Below, piece after piece: positions 1 to 9,255 of a DNA stretch of 64,000 bases. The notes below the pieces were generated by a model, which was not told the origin of the DNA, did not search any database, and saw only the letters and a list, made by a program, of their open reading frames with translations. Position 1 is the first letter of the stretch. Every line of letters starts with the position of its first letter. The stretch covers positions 142,444,580 to 142,508,579 of the forward strand of contig CP092863.1 in NCBI GenBank assembly GCA_030710605.1, given 5' to 3'. A program made the position numbers and the translations under genes. This stretch comes from Cordylochernes scorpioides. Taxonomy: Eukaryota > Arthropoda > Arachnida > Pseudoscorpiones > Chernetidae.

Positions 1-6
1 TATATA

Positions 7-192
7 TAGTTAAACCTGTCTATAGCGCCCCCTCTAAATAGCGTCTTCCTCTCTATAGCGCCCGATTTGAAATACGTAGTACGACGCGATTTTTACATTA
101 AAAGTGACCTGTTTATAGCACCCCCTCTCTATAGTACTCTATTTTGGTGAGTCCCAAGAAGGGGGCGCTATAGACAGGTTTATATATAACTG
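7..192. mobile_element. Tigger/pogo-like MITE, family M1, copy 1
   Basis: Short non-coding element with terminal inverted repeats reading AAACCTGTCTATAGCGC inward from each end, flanked by TA. The inner part keeps the family's second inverted motif (AGTGACCTGTYTATAGCACC). The right end carries an extra TATATA before AACTG. It matches copies at 547, 971, 9831, 29750 and 63265. The TA target and CAGTTAAACC-type tip suggest mobilisation by a Tc1/mariner-pogo transposase; this is inferred, since no coding remains. Confidence 0.8.
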
Positions 193-297
193 TATATCTT
201 CAATATACATAGTATAAATAGCAATATATTGTTGTTTAAAAGTTATTTTTTCTATATTTTTATGTTTAATGTTATCTAAAGATAAAGGTTGCCGGCA

Positions 298-513
298 TTC
301 ATAGTTCTTTTAAAAAATAGGCACTTCAACCAGTTAAACTTTTATTTTCTCAACGTTTCAGCAAAAATCTTTTGTCATTCATCACGAGAAATAAAAAGCA
401 TTTATCTCCTCGCCAAATGCTTTATTTATTTCCCCTGACAAAAGACAAAAGATTTTTGTTTGAAACGTTGAAAAAATAAAAATGGCCGAAGTGTCTATTT
501 TAAAAGAAATATG
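298..513. repeat. Foldback element with hammerhead-like arms (F5)
   Basis: Two inverted arms (about 301-366 and 448-513) pair over their length with imperfections and flank a short centre that contains a second small inverted pair around AAATAAA. Both arms carry a hammerhead-like order of motifs; the better one is on the minus strand at 346-391. No coding potential. Confidence 0.7.
346..391 (-). ncRNA. Hammerhead ribozyme-like motif, C3 changed to G
   Basis: Read on the minus strand: stem I TTTCTC / GAGAAA (6 bp, perfect), core GTGATGA where CTGATGA is expected, a stem II built on CAAAA/TTTTG, then GAAA, a palindromic ACGT stem III and a GTT triplet. Only core position C3 is wrong. C3 pairs with G8 in active hammerheads, so this copy should be inactive as it stands. 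Confidence 0.55.
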
Positions 514-546
514 ATTATTGATAACTTTGACTTTAAATTATATATA

Positions 547-723
547 CAGTTAAACCAGTCTATAGCGTCCCCTCTTGGGACTCACCAAAATAGGGTGCTA
601 TAGAGAGGGCGTGATATAGACAGGTCACTTTTAATGTAAATCTCATCGTACTACGTATTTAAAATCGGGCGCTATAGAGAAGAAGGTACTATTTAGAGGG
701 GGCGCTATAGACAGGTTTATCTG
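547..723. mobile_element. Tigger/pogo-like MITE, family M1, copy 2
   Basis: Same family as 7-192 but in inverted orientation: begins CAGTTAAACCAGTCTATAG and ends with the complementary AGGTTTATCTG, with TA on both sides. Non-coding. Confidence 0.8.
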
Positions 724-970
724 TATATATAAAGATGAGATTTGTGTAGTACTTCGGTGAAGTACAAATCTATTGAATCTTGTCTTTAAGCAAAATAAAT
801 AAATCCATATCTCAGTAATGTTTGATACAGAATTGTGGTTTGTCAATGGCTTCTATGCTAGGGGTCGGCAAACTTTTGTGTCGAAGAGTCAAACATTACA
901 ATTTACAAAATATCTAAGTTTTTAAAGAGCCACCAAATGTCTTTATTGCCAACAATAAATAATAATAATA

Positions 971-1147
971 CAGTTAAACTTGTCTATAGCGCTCCCTCTA
1001 AATAGCGCCTCCCTCTCTATAGCGCCCGATTTTAAATACGTAGTACGATGCGATTTACATTAAAAGTGACCTGTCTATAGCACCCCCTCTCTATAGCACC
1101 CTATTTTGGCGAGTCTCAAGAGGGGGCGCTATAGACAGGTTTAACTA
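971..1147. mobile_element. Tigger/pogo-like MITE, family M1, copy 3
   Basis: Begins CAGTTAAACTTGTCTATAG after TA and ends CTATAGACAGGTTTAACTA. Three copies of one MITE family within 1.2 kb point to local preference or repeated insertion. Non-coding. Confidence 0.8.
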
Positions 1148-1358
1148 TACATATAATATTTGTGTATGGAACTATATAAAGAGCCGCAGCTTCACATCCA
1201 AAGAGCTGCATGTGAGTCACGAGCCGCAGTTTGCCGATCCTTGGTCTATTCCTTGGCCATATATATTTGGTTGTTCTACCTTTTGGGACGATTTCTCCTT
1301 CCAATATTTCAATCTTAAATTTAATCTTGGTAGAGAGAGATAGCTAGGATCCCAAATA

Positions 1359-1642
1359 CACCTATCCCCCGATGTACACGGTACTTGTTTTACACGTTTT
1401 CGCTTTTACACGGTTTTCCAAATAAGTTTTTTTTTGTTGTTGTTTTTATCGCACTGTACTAAATGCTACTGTGATTGAACACATGCGCTGTGTACACATC
1501 TCACGAGGAATCCCGAGCTTATGTGCTGACTACATATTTTAACCTGTCAATGCATTTTATTTTTATTTCTGTGTACACCTATCTCCCGATTTACACGTTT
1601 TTCTCAGGAACGTATCTACCGTGTAAATCGGGGGATAGGGTG
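1359..1642. mobile_element. MITE family M6, copy 1
   Basis: TA-flanked element with inverted ends CACCTATCCCCCGAT and its complement ending GGGGATAGGGTG. The interior is shared with a second copy in opposite orientation at 30948-31212. No transposase remnant is visible, so its superfamily is unassigned beyond the TA target. Confidence 0.75.
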
Positions 1643-2200
1643 TATGCAAATAAGGACTGACCTACCTTGTACATATATTAAGAGCAAATTGTTTTAGAAA
1701 AGATGTTGATGTTTTGAAAAATTTAAAGGAAGAGAGGAAGATTTGGAATGAGCTGGCTAGAAGGGGTTAAGAAAGATACTGGAATGTCACTAGATGAGGT
1801 GTGAGTGATGTTCACTAACAGATCAAATTAGAGAATATTTGTCCATATAGTCACCAAAATTCGATTTAATGGACACTAAAACAATAAAGAAATGTCCATA
1901 AAATATTATAATTTATAAAAACTTATATATATTTTTTTAAATATGAAACATGTGTTAAAATACAGAGAGTAAAAAATAATTTCAAAAAAAAAATTTTTTT
2001 TTCAACGTTCAAAGTGAATTTTTATTTTTCATATCAATAAAAATGAGGCATTTTTTTGGTTTAAAAGAAAAATGCTTCATAATAAATTTCTATATATATA
2101 CTATATACATTACAACATTTTTACGGCTATATTTACATATTTTTGTGAAAACTCGGAATGAATTTGTTGATATTTGACTAGGAACAAAATGTCTCATTGA
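1643..2200. other. AT-rich spacer with a possible LINE-tail remnant
   Basis: No gene seen. Positions 1738-1845 resemble 41840-42220 and could be translated as a short W-LEGVKKDTGMSL-type segment, reminiscent of LINE C-termini, but it is broken by stops. A TTTATT at 2021-2026 gives an AATAAA on the minus strand about 240 bases beyond the PNUTS stop, a plausible polyadenylation signal. Confidence 0.35.
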
Positions 2201-2263
2201 ATTTTTTAAATGATCATATGAGAACATTTTACATAATTGAATTTATATTTGTGTATTTGACAT

Positions 2264-4378
2264 TCATACAATTTGGGGTTGTATAGTTTGATGAAGGAAT
2301 TTACAGTTTTCACCATACTTACAAAATCCCCTAACAAAATGTCGACATGGTGGTATATTTTTCTTGTATGGTAATCTTTGTGTTTGATGGGGATTATTTG
2401 TGTTTTTTGTGAAAGGAGCTCTTTGGAAATTATTTGGTCCACGAGGAAGGTTAGGTTGCTGTTGATTGTTGTATTGATTTGGCCTTACTGAACCGCCTCT
2501 AAAATTGAAATTGTTTGAAGGTGTTGGATTGAAAGATGGTTGAAACTTTTGCTGCCATGGATTGTTGAATTGAAGATTTGATGATTGGGGATTTTGAATT
2601 CCAGGATAAGAATCTTGTTCTTCCAACCATCGATGTTCTCTTCTAAATTCATGAGAAAATGAAGATACGTTTGAATGTTCGTTATCTTTAATACCCGAAT
2701 TATAAAGATTACTTTGATTTGTCTCTTGAATGTTTGTTTGAGGATGTTGAATGCCATTTATTGGTGCTTTGGATGATATTTCATTTGAATTTGTATTGTA
2801 AGTAGGTTGGTACGCTGGATAATTGTCTGTTTTAGGTGTTTGGGATTCCATTTCTGAAATGGCTGTTCGTTCTAAAGGTATTATAAGTGGTTCGACAGGT
2901 TTATTAGCGTGAGTTTGTGTTTCTTCAATTGGTATGGTATCCAGATTATCTGTTGGTATGATAATTGGTTTTACGGGTTCAACAACTTCTGGAACTGGTT
3001 CCATAGGTGAATGTGGAATGTGACATTTGTGGAAATAGATTTCGGGAAGTATGTACTTCTGGTATTCTTCCTGTTTATCTTTCTCTTTGCTTAGAGATCC
3101 TTTTTCAATTTTGGGTGGTGAAAGAGCAATAGGTACTAATTTTCTCCAGGGAAACATTATAATTGGAGATTCGTTTATGTTGTATGTTTGGGTTTGGTAG
3201 AGTGAATTCTTCCTTTGTCGCCTATCTCTTTTAATGGACATGGCAGCATCCTTGTTAGCCCATATCCTTTCCCCTTCTATCATTTCGAAGAAATGTTCTT
3301 CAACAAGATTAGAGTCATCCTTCCAATGAACTTTCTTTTTGATGCGGTTACTTCTGGAATAGGAGTACAAGGCTGATTTGGGATATAAACTTAGCACTAC
3401 ATCGTTTGCTTCCATTTCCACGGGGATGTCGTCTTTGTCGGGTGATGAATCACCCGTTGTTTCTGGAGGATTATGGCCATTTTGAGTTTCTTTCTTAGCC
3501 TCAAGTTCGTCATTTGAATCGTTTTCTGAGACATAATCTAATTTGGGTTGCTTTACTGGAACTGTTTCCTCAATTGGAGACAATTTTCTCTTCATATTCT
3601 CTTTTTCAATCGCTATTGAATTATTGTTCTTTAATTCTTCGTTAATTTTTTCGTTTTCTGGAACATGTTCAATTTTAGGTTGTTTTTTAACTGGAACAGA
3701 TTCCTCAGTTGGAGACCGTTTTCTTTTCCTATTCTCTTTTTCAATTATATTTTTGTTCTTTATATCTTTGGTACTTTTTTCTTTGAGCTCTTTGGATTGT
3801 AATTCATGCTCGATTGAGATTTGATTATTTTCTTTCAGAGTTGGTTGAGCTTTTGTTTCCTTTTTCACGTCAATTTTGCCTGTCTCGTCTGTTTTGATCT
3901 CTTTCGTAACTTTGAGCTTTTTCGATTTCTTAGTGGTCGTCATTTTGATTAATTTCAGCCATTTATCGAAAATATCTTTTGCTAAAGAGCTGATTGATGG
4001 ATTTTCATCTTCAATAAGGTATTTTATCATTTTCCCGGTATTGTTTTGTTTTAGATAATCAACTGTCATAGGAAGTGCCTTAAAAGCTTCTAACATTTGA
4101 CATAGATATTCGATATCCTTTTGGATACATGCATCTTTAAACCAAAGATTTAAGGTTTCCCATATATGGTATTTTAAATATTCGGAAAGGATATTTTCCT
4201 GGGTGAATTTGATGATTTTACAGAAAAGGATACGGTTATTAATGGGCTTTGAGAATTTTTTCATCAAATTTGCCATCTGCTCTAAATCACCGAGGTTTTT
4301 AAGACCGCCAACTTCGGTGAGTTTGGGGGCCAATGCTTTGTAAAGCATGACTACGTCTTCCTTTAGAGTAGGCTCCAT
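2264..4378 (-). CDS. PPP1R10: PNUTS-like protein phosphatase 1 regulatory subunit 10
   Basis: A 704-residue reading frame. Residues ~1-150 resemble the TFIIS N-terminal-like helical domain of PNUTS (includes MTVDYLKQNN, like human LTVDHLKQNN). Residues 150-300 are Lys/Glu-rich, with a ~45-residue segment repeated in tandem (KRKRSPTEESVPVKKQPK at ~218 and KRKLSPIEETVPV at ~263). KVHW at 349-352 fits the PP1-docking RVxF-type motif, followed by the conserved WKDD...FFEMIEGERIW stretch. Residues 590-670 are Asn/Gln/Pro-rich, and a CCCH zinc finger (C678, C686, C692, H696) closes the protein. In the family, PNUTS targets PP1 to nuclear complexes acting on RNA polymerase II and chromatin. It is shorter than the vertebrate protein (about 940 residues) and lacks its Gly/Arg repeats. 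The whole frame is in one exon; a good 3' splice site just upstream suggests a 5'UTR intron. Confidence 0.9.
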   Translation of the reverse strand: MEPTLKEDVVMLYKALAPKLTEVGGLKNLGDLEQMANLMKKFSKPINNRILFCKIIKFTQENILSEYLKYHIWETLNLWFKDACIQKDIEYLCQMLEAFKALPMTVDYLKQNNTGKMIKYLIEDENPSISSLAKDIFDKWLKLIKMTTTKKSKKLKVTKEIKTDETGKIDVKKETKAQPTLKENNQISIEHELQSKELKEKSTKDIKNKNIIEKENRKRKRSPTEESVPVKKQPKIEHVPENEKINEELKNNNSIAIEKENMKRKLSPIEETVPVKQPKLDYVSENDSNDELEAKKETQNGHNPPETTGDSSPDKDDIPVEMEANDVVLSLYPKSALYSYSRSNRIKKKVHWKDDSNLVEEHFFEMIEGERIWANKDAAMSIKRDRRQRKNSLYQTQTYNINESPIIMFPWRKLVPIALSPPKIEKGSLSKEKDKQEEYQKYILPEIYFHKCHIPHSPMEPVPEVVEPVKPIIIPTDNLDTIPIEETQTHANKPVEPLIIPLERTAISEMESQTPKTDNYPAYQPTYNTNSNEISSKAPINGIQHPQTNIQETNQSNLYNSGIKDNEHSNVSSFSHEFRREHRWLEEQDSYPGIQNPQSSNLQFNNPWQQKFQPSFNPTPSNNFNFRGGSVRPNQYNNQQQPNLPRGPNNFQRAPFTKNTNNPHQTQRLPYKKNIPPCRHFVRGFCKYGENCKFLHQTIQPQIV

Positions 4379-4393
4379 AAATGGCTAAAATAC

Positions 4394-4425
4394 CTGCATC
4401 ACAAAGAAAAATGAATTAAAAAACG
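4394..4425 (-). other. Candidate 3' splice site in PNUTS 5'UTR
   Basis: On the minus strand a pyrimidine-rich run (TTCATTTTTCTTTG) leads to TGATGCAG, with the exon starting at 4393, 15 bases before the ATG. This is what a 5'UTR intron acceptor looks like. It argues that the gene is a genuine spliced locus with a single coding exon rather than a processed copy. No donor was located. Confidence 0.45.
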
Positions 4426-4619
4426 TATTAAAAAAAAACAAGCTTGAGATTTTTCATGTTGATAGGATATAGAGACGCAAAAGTCTTTATTGGGACATAT
4501 AGTTTTATATATATATATGGATATATGGATTTACCATGGCCTTTTCAATTGAAAAAAAAAAAAGAATTATAATGTATATATACATACATATAGATGGAAA
4601 TTTTACCGGGAGGAAATTG

Positions 4620-4988
4620 ATCTGAAGAGACAAGGGTCGCCTCTCCCGTCAAAATAGACGTCTAAAACCAAACGCCATCTATTGACCGTCGCCGCAACTA
4701 GCGGCCTCGGGTCGGTGACAAAGCCACAACACCAGCTTTGCCAGCTAAACACCTCTTTGACAGATGGTCAAGATTCCATTAGATCTTCATGGAATAAAGT
4801 CCGCCCTAGACTGACGAGGGCCATTAGCCCGAAACCATGGCCTCTAGGCGGACGCTTTTCTGTTTGCCAAAGCTGGTGTTGTGGCTTTGTCACCGACCCG
4901 AGGCCGCTAGTTGTGGCGACGGTCAATAGATGGCGTCTGGTTTTAGACGTCTATTTTGACGGGAGAGGCGACCCTTGTCTCTTTAGAT
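4620..4988. repeat. Foldback element F0 with central hammerhead
   Basis: Long inverted arms (4620-4747 and ~4868-4988) carry GTCGCCTCTCCCGTC, AGACGTCTAAAACC and CCGACCCGAGGCCGCTAG. The centre (4750-4865) contains a hammerhead-like fold. Related or partial copies lie at 10022, 25289, 39280 and 54893. No ORF longer than shadows. Confidence 0.8.
4799..4853 (+). ncRNA. Hammerhead ribozyme-like motif, cleavage triplet GCC
   Basis: Stem I GTCCGC plus CTAGA pairs with TCTAG plus GCGGAC around one bulged C. The core is CTGACGA, stem II GGGC-CATTA-GCCC, then GAAA and the palindromic CCATGG as stem III. The triplet before stem I reads GCC, so the U16.1 needed for NUH is C. All other core positions are canonical. 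Confidence 0.65.
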
Positions 4989-5011
4989 ACATATGTGAAA
5001 AACAATTTTAA

Positions 5012-6274
5012 AAATACAATAATAAAATTGGTCAGGTGTTGGTATTAAACTCAAAATAAGCATATCCTGACCATGCTCACGTGGGCTTTGCGCTATCTAA
5101 AATTTTTGATATGTTATAGAGTTATTTATGATCAACACTGATTTAATATCTTTATATTTTTACAATATATTATACAATAATATTTTTAAAATATTGTACA
5201 ATAAATAAATATAGTATATATATACACTCATGGACAAAACTTAAGAAAGTGGAAAGTCTTTGATGTCGCCGGTTTTTTTTTGTCGGCAATTTTGTTCACA
5301 CTTGGTTATCATGTATGTCTTCAATAAAGGTCACTGTAAAATCTTTCAGAGTTATTTTCTGAATCCCGATATACATGGTAAAAGGTACAACTTCCTTAAG
5401 TTTTGTCTATGCGTGTATATTCATTCGTTTTTTTTTTTTTCTTTCTCAATATATTTAGAAATAATATTCAAAAGTTATTAATATTTCAGTCTGATACTTA
5501 TTTATTACCAGTTGCAAATAAGACACGCTATATCCGATCTGGATAATTGCGCGTGAAATTATTTACAATAATTGTAGTAGAATAGGTAACAGAATGATCA
5601 AAAATAAAATAAACAATTAAGAAAAAGAACATTAAATAAACATATACATTAATCAAATAAGCACCATCATAAGCAGATAGAAGAAATCGCAAGGTAGTTA
5701 TTTACAATATGTTAAGCAATGATGGAAGTTAATGAAGTTATCTGTAATAATTAGTATCGTGGAGAGAGAAAGTTGATCAAGTTGAGCTATTTACAATGAG
5801 TTATATTCAAAAAGTAACTTATTAATTATTTACATTGATGTAAATCTAGTCGCATAGTCTGATACTTGAATGGCCTGACCTTGGCAAAAAATTGTTTTTA
5901 AGTAATGTTGAATAAAGAGTCTTATATACCACATCAATTGTTTTTATCTTAATAATGTCACAATAACACACCAATAGTATTCCACACTATGTAATACCTA
6001 AATACAATTATCCGTCAGTGTGAAGCGAAATATATATGAGTTGGGGGAGGATTATATTTATGTAGGGAGACATATCTCCCCTTTTAATTATGTATTGTTC
6101 TGATACATAGAGATCCTCCTTTCAGGAATCAATAAAGAGATCACAGAGGGTGATTTGAGTGAGGAGAAAACGTGTCGGAAACTGGACTCGCGGTACACTC
6201 GGTATTCTATAGCTATCTGTTTTATCTGGCTTAAGTATTTTTTATTCCCCTTGTAGTTTTTTTTAAACTAATAT
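5012..6274. other. AT-rich spacer, nothing recognisable
   Basis: No coding region, tRNA or clear element. ATTTACAA-type words recur several times at 5565-5830, giving a loosely repetitive look. Confidence 0.4.
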
Positions 6275-6600
6275 ATTAAAAATGGCATATTTTGACCAGG
6301 AACACATGTGCTTTACAGAAGGCAGAGCGCCATTTGGTGGAACAGAAATCAATTAAACATTGATTTAGCCTGTTCCCTGATATTTGGCCAACCCAATTTC
6401 TTGATAAATCAAGAAAAGCCATCCACGAACGCGTTTCGCGCTTTTGGCGCTCGTCAGCGTGGAGTAGGCTGAACCATTGCGATCAAAAAATATTTTTTGA
6501 TCCCAATGGCTTCCTGAAAAACCAAGAAATGGGTATTTAAGGCCAAACTTGCGTAAATACGCTTAGCACATTAAAAAAAAAACGAAATAAAAAAATAAAA
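6275..6600 (-). repeat. Foldback-type element F6, copy 1 (hammerhead-bearing)
   Basis: Contains the family landmarks GGCATATTTTGACCAGGA, CAGAGCGCCATTTGGTGG, GGCCAACCCAATTTCTTG and the hammerhead on the minus strand, then the ATGGCTTCCTGAAAAACCAA tail. Related stretches follow at 6602 and 6765. Non-coding. Confidence 0.7.
6417..6470 (-). ncRNA. Hammerhead ribozyme, type I, all core positions present
   Basis: On the minus strand: outer stem I AGCC/GGCT, an internal loop TACT/AT, inner stem I CCACG/CGTGG, core CTGACGA, stem II GCGC-CAAAA-GCGC, GAAA, stem III palindrome ACGCGT, triplet GTT. Every conserved nucleotide of a hammerhead is present. The loop-free palindromic stem III can hardly form in cis and suggests cleavage as a dimer, as known for PLE-type hammerheads. 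Stem I's internal loop and loop II are positioned for the usual tertiary contact. Confidence 0.85.
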
Positions 6601-6601
6601 G

Positions 6602-6745
6602 ATAAAAAGATCAGGTGTTAAAATCAATATTAAAAATGGCATATCCTGACCAGGAGCACATGTGCTTTACAGAAGGCAGAGCGCCATCTGGTGGAACAGA
6701 AATCAACTAAACATTGATTTAGCCTGTTCCCTGATAATTGGCCAA
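6602..6745. repeat. F6 partial copy 2
   Basis: One arm only: GATCAGGTGTTAAAATCAAT, the GACCAGGAGCACATGTGC block, the GCGCCATCTGGTGG block and TGTTCCCTGATAATTGGCCA. The hammerhead half is missing. Confidence 0.65.
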
Positions 6746-6764
6746 CCCATATATATGAAAAAAC

Positions 6765-6899
6765 AATAGAAAAAATAAAAGATAAGTGGGTCAGGTGTTG
6801 ATATTAAAAATAAAGAAGGCATCTCCTGACCACGAGCACATGTGCTTTTTAGATGGCAGAGCGCCATTTAGTGGAGCAAAAATAAACTAAACGTTTATT
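6765..6899. repeat. F6 copy 3, left part (split by the PLE)
   Basis: Left arm of an F6 element interrupted at AAACTAAACGTTTATT by the Penelope-like element; the rest resumes at 8423. An uninterrupted relative at 41240-41280 shows the same words without the insertion. Confidence 0.7.
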
Positions 6900-7120
6900 A
6901 AAATAAAAACATAAAGCCTCCAGGGAAAAGATTATTTTAAAATTATTTTTATTTAAAATATCTCGAGCTTTCGGGCAAGTAAGCCCTTCTACGGGAGAAA
7001 CTATTTTACATCCTTAATACGCCAATAAAAAAATATTTAAACTTAAATAAAGTTCTTTAGTTGTTTACATTTGTTTTGAGGCATAATCAACGCGGGCTTC
7101 TATTGCGCGTGCTTCACATA
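6900..7120 (-). repeat. PLE inverted terminal repeat, left
   Basis: Complementary to 8177-8399 across ATAAAGCCTCCAGGGA, CTCGAGCTTTCGGGCAAG, TTTAGTTGTTTACATTTG and AATCAACGCGGGCTTC. It ends where the RT coding begins. Confidence 0.85.
6961..6998 (-). ncRNA. Hammerhead-like fold with variant core in PLE repeat (left)
   Basis: Minus strand: stem I TCTC/GAGA, core CCGTAGA plus A, stem II GGGC-TTACTT-GCCC, GAAA, palindromic AGCT stem III, triplet CTC. Stems and GAAA fit a hammerhead, but the first core strand differs from CTGANGA at two positions (U4 to C, A6 to U). Activity is therefore doubtful. Confidence 0.45.
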
Positions 7121-7130
7121 TATCCTAACA

Positions 7131-8167
7131 TACGATTGCAAAACTTACGAACAGATTAAAGGTTCTCCCATGGGGAGCTCTCTTTCAACCTCAGTCGCCG
7201 AAATTGTCATGCGTCGCATAGACAATTGGATAACATCCCTATTCCCGTCAGATATAATTTTATGGCGTCGATATATTGACGACATATTCTGTATATGCCC
7301 CGAAAATCAAACCAAGAACATTCTAGAAAGACTCAACAGTTACCATCCTAACCTGAATTTCACATTTGAAAAAGAAACAAACAATAGCCTGCCTTTTCTA
7401 GATATAACAATTTTTCGCATACAGAATCAATTCCAAACAATTGTTCATTATAAGCCATCCTTCAACCACGACTATATCCGTTTTTCCTCCTACTGCCCTC
7501 TCAGCCATAAAATCAATACCGTAAAGACCTTAACTAAACGTATCCATAGCCATTGCTCACTTCAAACCTTTAAAACAGAAGAAACTCAGAATATATTAAG
7601 AAATCTAAAGACTTGTCAATATCCTTTATAATTTATTCTAAGACATTTCTATAGCCCATCTGAAATTCGGAATTCCCCAATTTATAAATCTATTATCGTA
7701 TTCCTTATTCACCAGTATCTGTTTCTATAGCCCGTCATCTGAAGAAATTTGGGATCAAAACATTTTTCAGCAACTCACCTAATTTAAATTCGTTACTAAG
7801 AAACCCCATAACAAAGAACAATACCATTGATTATCCTTCCAATATTAAGAATGCCATATATTCCATAGAATGCAACGAATGCAAAACCAAATATGTTGGC
7901 GAAACTGGCAGACATTTAAATATAAGGATATCAGAACATAAACGAAATATCGATAATCAAGACAGTAGATCTTTAGTATACCAACATATAAGAGAAACAG
8001 GCCATTCCTTCTCCCTATCAGAACCAAAGACCCACTACTCCAACATCCCCAATAGACTACAGAGACTTATCATAGAATCCATCATATCCAGAAAGCACAA
8101 TAGTATTAACAGAAGAATAGATATCCCGGAAGTTTATAACATTATATTTCCTGAGCCCACCCCATAA
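7131..8167 (+). pseudogene. PLE reverse transcriptase / GIY-YIG endonuclease, truncated and frameshifted
   Basis: The frame opens at the edge of the left terminal repeat with KGSPMGSSLSTSVAEIVM, equivalent to RT motif B of PLEs, so everything upstream is lost. The catalytic YIDD of motif C follows (about 7270-7281), then FTFEKE, LPFLDITIF and YKPSF, typical of the PLE RT tail. The frame stops at 7631. A second frame (about 7715-8167) continues the protein with KKFGIKTFF, then the GIY-YIG domain (NAIYSIECNEC...YVGETGRHLNIRISEH, 7850-7957) with its conserved Tyr-Gly, Arg and His/Glu positions, ending PEPTP-stop. The element is dead because of the truncation and at least one frameshift between 7631 and 7715. 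Confidence 0.85.
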
Positions 8168-8176
8168 CCTCCAAGT

Positions 8177-8399
8177 GAAGCACGCGCAATAGAAGCCCGC
8201 GTTGATTATGCCTCAAAACAAATGTAAACAACTAAAGAACTTTATTTAAGTTTAAATATTATTTTATTGACGTGTATTAAGGATGTAAAATAGTTTCTCC
8301 CGTAGAAGGGCTTACTTGCCCGAAAGCTCGAGATATTTTAAATAAAAATATTTTTAAAAGAATCTTGTCCCTGGAGGCTTTATGTTTTTATTTTAATAT
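8177..8399 (+). repeat. PLE inverted terminal repeat, right
   Basis: Inverted copy of 6900-7120, beginning GTGAAGCACGCGCAATAG right after the GIY-YIG stop. Differences are few, so both arms are of similar age. Confidence 0.85.
8296..8333 (+). ncRNA. Hammerhead-like fold with variant core in PLE repeat (right)
   Basis: Plus-strand twin of 6961-6998: TCTC / CCGTAGA-A / GGGC-TTACTT-GCCC / GAAA / GCTC / GAGA. Same two core departures, so the variant is shared by both arms. Confidence 0.45.
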
Positions 8400-8422
8400 T
8401 GATTCAAGGGATTATTTTTATC

Positions 8423-8563
8423 AAACTAAACGTTTATTTAGCTTGCTCCGTGATATTTGGCCAATCCAATTTCTTGATAAATCAAGAAAAGCCATCCACG
8501 AACGCGTTTCGCGCTCGTCAGCCTGGAGTAGGCTGTAACCACTGCGGCCAAAGAGATCGAACT
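8423..8563 (-). repeat. F6 copy 3, right part, with shrunken hammerhead
   Basis: Resumes the F6 element after the PLE. At 8496-8526 (minus) the hammerhead has lost its stem II loop (CTGACGAGCGCGAAAC) and stem I is mismatched, so it is a relic. Confidence 0.65.
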
Positions 8564-8575
8564 ATATATATATAT

Positions 8576-9255
8576 ACTAGCGGACGTACCCGGCTTCGCC
8601 CGGGTTTTACCCGATTAAAGGTTTGTCTAACGAACATTTGTTAAAACAATTCTCTATAAACTTATATATTAAAAAATATATATATTTTGATAATTTGAAA
8701 CTCGTAAATTTGAATCTCTCGATAAAGTGAACATTTTTTCCCGGTCCCTGTGTGCCGTGTCATCCTGAATTTTGTCTTTCCTAATTTTCTACATTACAAA
8801 ATCAACGTTTTATCTAGTGAATATTTTTTCCCGGTCCTTTGAAAAATACTCGATAAGATTAATAAAATCAATATTAATTGGTTCCCTCGGTAATTGGAAG
8901 TTAAAGGAATAGTATCTTCGCCTTGGAATTGTATCATTATTCTTGTCTCAAATAAATTGCAGTGTCATCCTGAAATATTCTTACTTTTGATAAATAATCT
9001 TTAAGATAATAAACTTAGTGATAATAAAACTTATAGATAAAAAAACTTGTTATCATCCTCGCAATGGTGGCGCTGCTTGCGAGTTAAATCTACAAATCTG
9101 CAAATAACTCTAAGGATATTCAAGAAATTATTTTTCAAAAACCTTCCCGGGGATATACCTAATTATATTCCAAAATTTCACGGCGATTGGATGTATGGTT
9201 TTTGAATCTATAGAGTACAGACAGACAGACATTCAATTTTATATATATAGAATAG
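8576..9255 (+). mobile_element. RTE-like LINE-derived repeat
   Basis: Begins ACTAGCGGACGTACCCGGCT and ends with a run of CAGACAGACAGACATTCAAT followed by a TATATATAG tail. Such ends are typical of RTE-type non-LTR elements and their truncated derivatives in arthropods. Shares heads with 26390 and 63533. No RT coding is visible. Confidence 0.55.

Larger units (their letters stand above)
6900..8422 (+). mobile_element. Penelope-like retroelement, 5'-truncated, with inverted terminal repeats
   Basis: About 1.5 kb flanked by a 16-bp target duplication (AAACTAAACGTTTATT at 6884-6899 and 8423-8438). Inverted repeats of ~220 bp lie at each end, and between them are the C-terminal part of a reverse transcriptase and a GIY-YIG endonuclease. 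Inverted terminal repeats around truncated coding are a known PLE configuration. It landed inside an F6 foldback element. Confidence 0.85.
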
